A DNA stretch of 64,000 nt from Ailurus styani (lineage: Eukaryota > Chordata > Mammalia > Carnivora > Ailuridae), in contig LNAC01000019.1 in assembly GCA_002007465.1 (NCBI GenBank), positions 2,850,236-2,914,235 of the forward strand, given 5' to 3'. Positions 61,040 to 64,000 of the stretch are shown here, in pieces. Positions within the stretch are counted from its first letter, which is position 1; the number at the start of each line of letters is the position of its first letter. The notes under the pieces were generated by a model. It saw only the letters and a program-made list of their open reading frames with translations. It was not told where the DNA came from and ran no database searches. The position numbers and the translations under genes are program-made.

Positions 61040-61445
61040 AAAAATAAAGCAGGTAAGAGGACAGACAGTGATTGGGGCTGGGGGGTGGGGGGGGGCAGCT
61101 GTTTTAAATATAAGCTTCAGAGAAGACCCTGGAAAGAGATGTGGTTTGCAGAGAAACCTGATTGAAATGACAAAGCAAGCCCTGTGAATATCTAGGAGGG
61201 CCTGGAGAAGGCATCCGGGTGACAAGAGGAAGACCAGTATGGTAGGAGCAAATTGAGTGAGGAGGAGAGTAGGAAGAATTGAGTTTCGAGGAGCAGCCAA
61301 TCAATTTAGGCCTTTCAGGCCATAGTGACAACTTTGGATTTTATTCCAGCTGTGATAGAAAGTTCTCACTGCGTGCCGAGACTAGGACTCTGAGTTTTTA
61401 AAAGGATCACTTTGGCTGCCCTGCGAAGACTACATTGTAAAGCAG
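61040..61445 (-). repeat. L2 LINE 3' segment, antisense
   Basis: 'cttcagagaagaccctgg', 'ctttcaggccatagtgacaactttggattttattcc' and 'aaaaggatcactttggctgccctgcgaag' match the reverse complement of L2. A G-run ('gggggtggggggggg') sits at 61080-61094. Confidence 0.75.
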
Positions 61446-61754
61446 TGGACTTTTTGATGAAAACCTACAGTAAGAAATATATTTTGCCTTGTGAGATAGA
61501 ATACGTATTTGAATCTAGAGCTTCACAAAACAATACTTATGACACGTGAAGCTCTTGGGTATTTCTCTTGTGTAGTTTAGCTTCGTCTAGTTCATATTTT
61601 AATGATTTTAAAAGCAATTATAAGTAGAAGATTCTTACGAGGAAAAAAATGACATTGAAACTAAAATTGTTCTATTTGTTGCATTTTCTATTATGATGCA
61701 AGTATTTTAAAATACCCTGTGGAAAATTAAACTTCACAATAAGCCTTAGGCAGT

Positions 61755-62145
61755 TTCTGAAGGGTGCCACTCAAGGACCACTTGCCCTGATTGGTGGTGG
61801 TAAGAGTTGTTATAAATGCATCTTCCTGGTCTTACCACAGACTTAGGAATCACCAGTGCAGGGGCTTGAGAATCTGCCTTTGACAAACTCACCAGGTGAT
61901 AATTTTTTTCTTTTTTTAAGACTTTATTTATTTATTTGACAGAGAGAGAGATCACAAGTAGGCAGAGAGGCAGGCAGAGAGAGAGGGGGAAGCCAGCTCT
62001 CTGCTGAGCAGAGAGCCCAATGAAGGGCTTGATCCAGGACCCTGAGATCATGACCTGAGCCGAAGGCAGAGGCTTAACCCACTGAGCCACCCAGGCGCCC
62101 CTAACCAGGTGATTCTTATGTGTGAGCACTGCTCTAAAGTTTTTT
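61755..62145 (+). mobile_element. MER5-type hAT-Charlie relic split by a SINE
   Basis: 'acttaggaatcaccagtgcaggggcttgagaatctgcctttgac' and, after the SINE, 'aaccaggtgattcttatgtgtgagcactgc' match a MER5-like element. It is non-autonomous and decayed. Confidence 0.6.
61891..62113 (-). mobile_element. CAN-SINE, antisense, nested in the MER5-type element
   Basis: The body is at about 61901-62103 with complete tail, CT/GA middle, core and head complement. The target duplication accaggtgat is identical at 61891-61900 and 62104-62113. Confidence 0.96.
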
Positions 62146-62149
62146 CAGT

Positions 62150-63895
62150 TTTTAAGGTGATAATAATGCCAGGTTAGCTTTTCAGCATGAATATGTGCTA
62201 TTTCACACATGTATGTAAGCCCACTGAGTGAGTCTTCAGATAACATTTCTTAGCAATATTATAAATTCACATATGAAATATGAAAAGCACTTTAGGTCAG
62301 TACCTCTGTTCCTTTCACAGTCTTTAGGTATTTATTTTGAAATCAAGCGAAAGTCCTGGAACTCTTCCTCTGTAATCCCAATTGTTATTTGTTACTTCGA
62401 ATCATTTATCAGAAATAATCATCTTTTTCTCTGCTCAGTTACCATTCCTTTCTTCTAAATGATTCAAAAATTTCACTTTCTCAAGAAGCCTCACTATCCA
62501 TGTTGCAATGTGGCTAAATAGCACGTATTCACAACCCTACAATTCTAAGTGGCATATAACAGCATCATTTTTCACTGGGTTTGCATATCACTGATTTTCA
62601 CTAAACATATCCTCTACTGAGGCATGGGTGGAATTTCTCATCATGTCCTTCTGTTTTGATGCATTCTGGATACAACAGGTTAGATGACATCTCTTAAAAA
62701 AGGTTTTCTAAGTATCGTTAAGGGGTGTAGGAAATTTTCCTTAACTCAGTTCTAAAGTGAAGTAGGAAACCGGCTAAGCAGCTATATTATGGATCACACA
62801 CATACAAAATCATGCTTCAGTCTGACACATTTGCTGTTTGTAAAGAATTGGGCTTAAGACCTGTTGTTATAAAGTCACTTTGTAAAATGTTTTCCATTTC
62901 TGCATTCACTTTGCTGCGGACGAAACAATGCTCCCCGTATCAGTGGTAGAGTGTAGTAAAGCCTGTCACCCGGACATCACCCTCCTCCCTTAGCCAAAGT
63001 GAAATATCCTGACTTCTATGTCTGTACGTCAAAGGAATCATCTCCCATCGACTCAGCTTCAAAAACAAAAAAGGGACAGAATTCTTATGTGTTCATGGGG
63101 AAACATGGGGTTAAAGTGGACTGTCTTTCAGGAAGTGTTCAGTTGACTTGCTATGTGGTGAGAGACTGCAGTCCTAGCTAATGACTTGTAGGTACGGAAT
63201 CCTCAGGTCTCTCAGGTGGTTTCAGTCGATCAGTTTCAACAGAATGATGAAAAGGTTGAGATAAAATAAACTGACAGTTGCTACTCATCGTAGGCAGCAA
63301 GCTGTACCCAGGCAGCTGAGACCCTGGGAGCCCTCTTTCTTAAACAAAGGCTTTCACTGCAGTGAGCAATGAACTCCAAATAAAAAAAAAAAAAATGGGG
63401 GCAGATTGGCAGCTGGTGACCGACAGGAGGAGGGAAAGGAGGGAAACTGGGAAACACAGCAATTGTTGGCTAATTAGAAGCCATTCCCACCTACTTAATA
63501 CCAACCCATTAAGCAGAAAACACTTTTCATCTTTCTCTCCTGCTACACATGACATTATACTCCAATCAATACCCTCCCACTGGCTGCCTCAGTGCCCACA
63601 AATGAATATACTGCAAGTTTAAGAATGCAGTAATTGATTTGGGACAGTGGAAGTACAGCTTTCACAGTATATTTTCTGAAGATACTAATGCAGTGTTTGT
63701 GATGCTTAGGTAAAATAATTATATCTGTAAACTGACAGCTGTCAAAAATTGGAAAACATAAGAGAAAACCTAAGCATGGTAGATGTATTTGAGTCTTAAT
63801 AGCAAACAATCACGTAAATCAATTTCTCCCCCTTCTGGGAGAACAGCTCAAATATTTGGCTTAATAAATTCACTATCACTATCACCATTTCAGTC
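62150..63895. other. Intron with no recognisable element
   Basis: Overlapping short frames on both strands at 63340-63809 have no support. An A-run lies at 63380-63394. Confidence 0.4.
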
Positions 63896-63899
63896 CTTT

Positions 63900-63940
63900 A
63901 CGCACGCGTGCGTGCTCACACACACACACACACTCACACA
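63900..63940 (+). repeat. CpG-rich alternating tract with (CA)n
   Basis: 'acgcacgcgtgcgtgc' is palindromic at its centre and strictly alternates purine and pyrimidine. It runs on into CA repeats. It is a strong Z-DNA candidate. Confidence 0.9.
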
Positions 63941-64000
63941 ATTTATAAGATGACATTTGAGAAGTATAATAGGCATACATAAAATAATCTTGCATTATGT

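Larger units (their letters stand above)
50749..64000 (+). other. TTC29: TTC29 downstream intron (5' part)
   Basis: The intron begins with 'gtaaga'. Phase 1 is carried out of the preceding exon. The known terminal exon (human ending roughly EEFRGSTVEAVSQNSERLEE) was looked for on the + strand and not recognised, so the intron probably continues past the window. If an alternative terminal exon is used at 53793, part of this region would be transcribed as 3' UTR. Confidence 0.75.

Noticed and set aside
61265..61310. 'gaagaattgagtttcgagg' resembling the start of the expected last exon
   Set aside because: No polypyrimidine tract before it, and it lies inside an antisense L2 relic.

Overview
This is a 64 kb piece of a mammalian nuclear genome. 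About twenty tRNA-derived CAN-SINEs, on both strands, place it in a carnivore. They share the starting phrase 'cctgggtggctcagt', a 'caggtcatgatctcagggtcc' core, a CT-rich stretch and an 'aaataaataaaatcttt' tail. The 'gttaaagcctctgccttcggctc' subtype suggests a caniform, and probably a mustelid, but this is inference from repeat wording. The DNA is AT-rich, has no CpG island, and is almost entirely intron and old transposon sequence.

One protein-coding gene is recognisable: TTC29 (tetratricopeptide repeat protein 29, a sperm-flagellum/axoneme protein), on the + strand. Three internal exons lie at 22986-23077, 41658-41781 and 50520-50748. All have canonical AG/GT borders and compatible phases, and together give 445 nt of open reading frame without a stop. 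They encode the C-terminal TPR part of the protein. Exons for the N-terminal half should lie to the left (intron of at least 22,985 bp). The known terminal exon was not recognised and should lie to the right (intron of at least 13,252 bp). Almost all other open frames in the window are chance frames, repeat remnants or shadows.

Layout. 1-22985: upstream intron with CAN-SINEs, a run of MIR and L2 relics, an L1ME-like 3' end, a MER20 DNA transposon and a (TC)n microsatellite. 23078-41657: intron with two young CAN-SINEs at 24.0-24.9 kb, a long, decayed, nearly full-length L1 (about 30985-38090) that carries four CAN-SINEs, a younger L1 3' fragment just after it, and an antisense old L1 at 40.8-41.5 kb. 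41782-50519: intron with MIRs, a polypyrimidine stretch, three antisense CAN-SINEs, a long L2 copy, an L1MA-like tail, and a small cluster of IRF/ISRE-like motifs plus a CRE-like site about 0.8 kb before the third exon. 50749-64000: downstream intron with a carnivore L1 tail, L2 relics, a SINE nested in a MER5-type element and a Z-DNA-prone tract at the right end.

I found no new biological system. The items most worth a second look are a possible alternative terminal exon of TTC29 at 53793-53890, the IRF/ATF motif cluster at 49655-49730, single N bases at homopolymers that look like assembly joins (one with a triplicated target site), and several CAN-SINEs with near-perfect target-site duplications that could be polymorphic.
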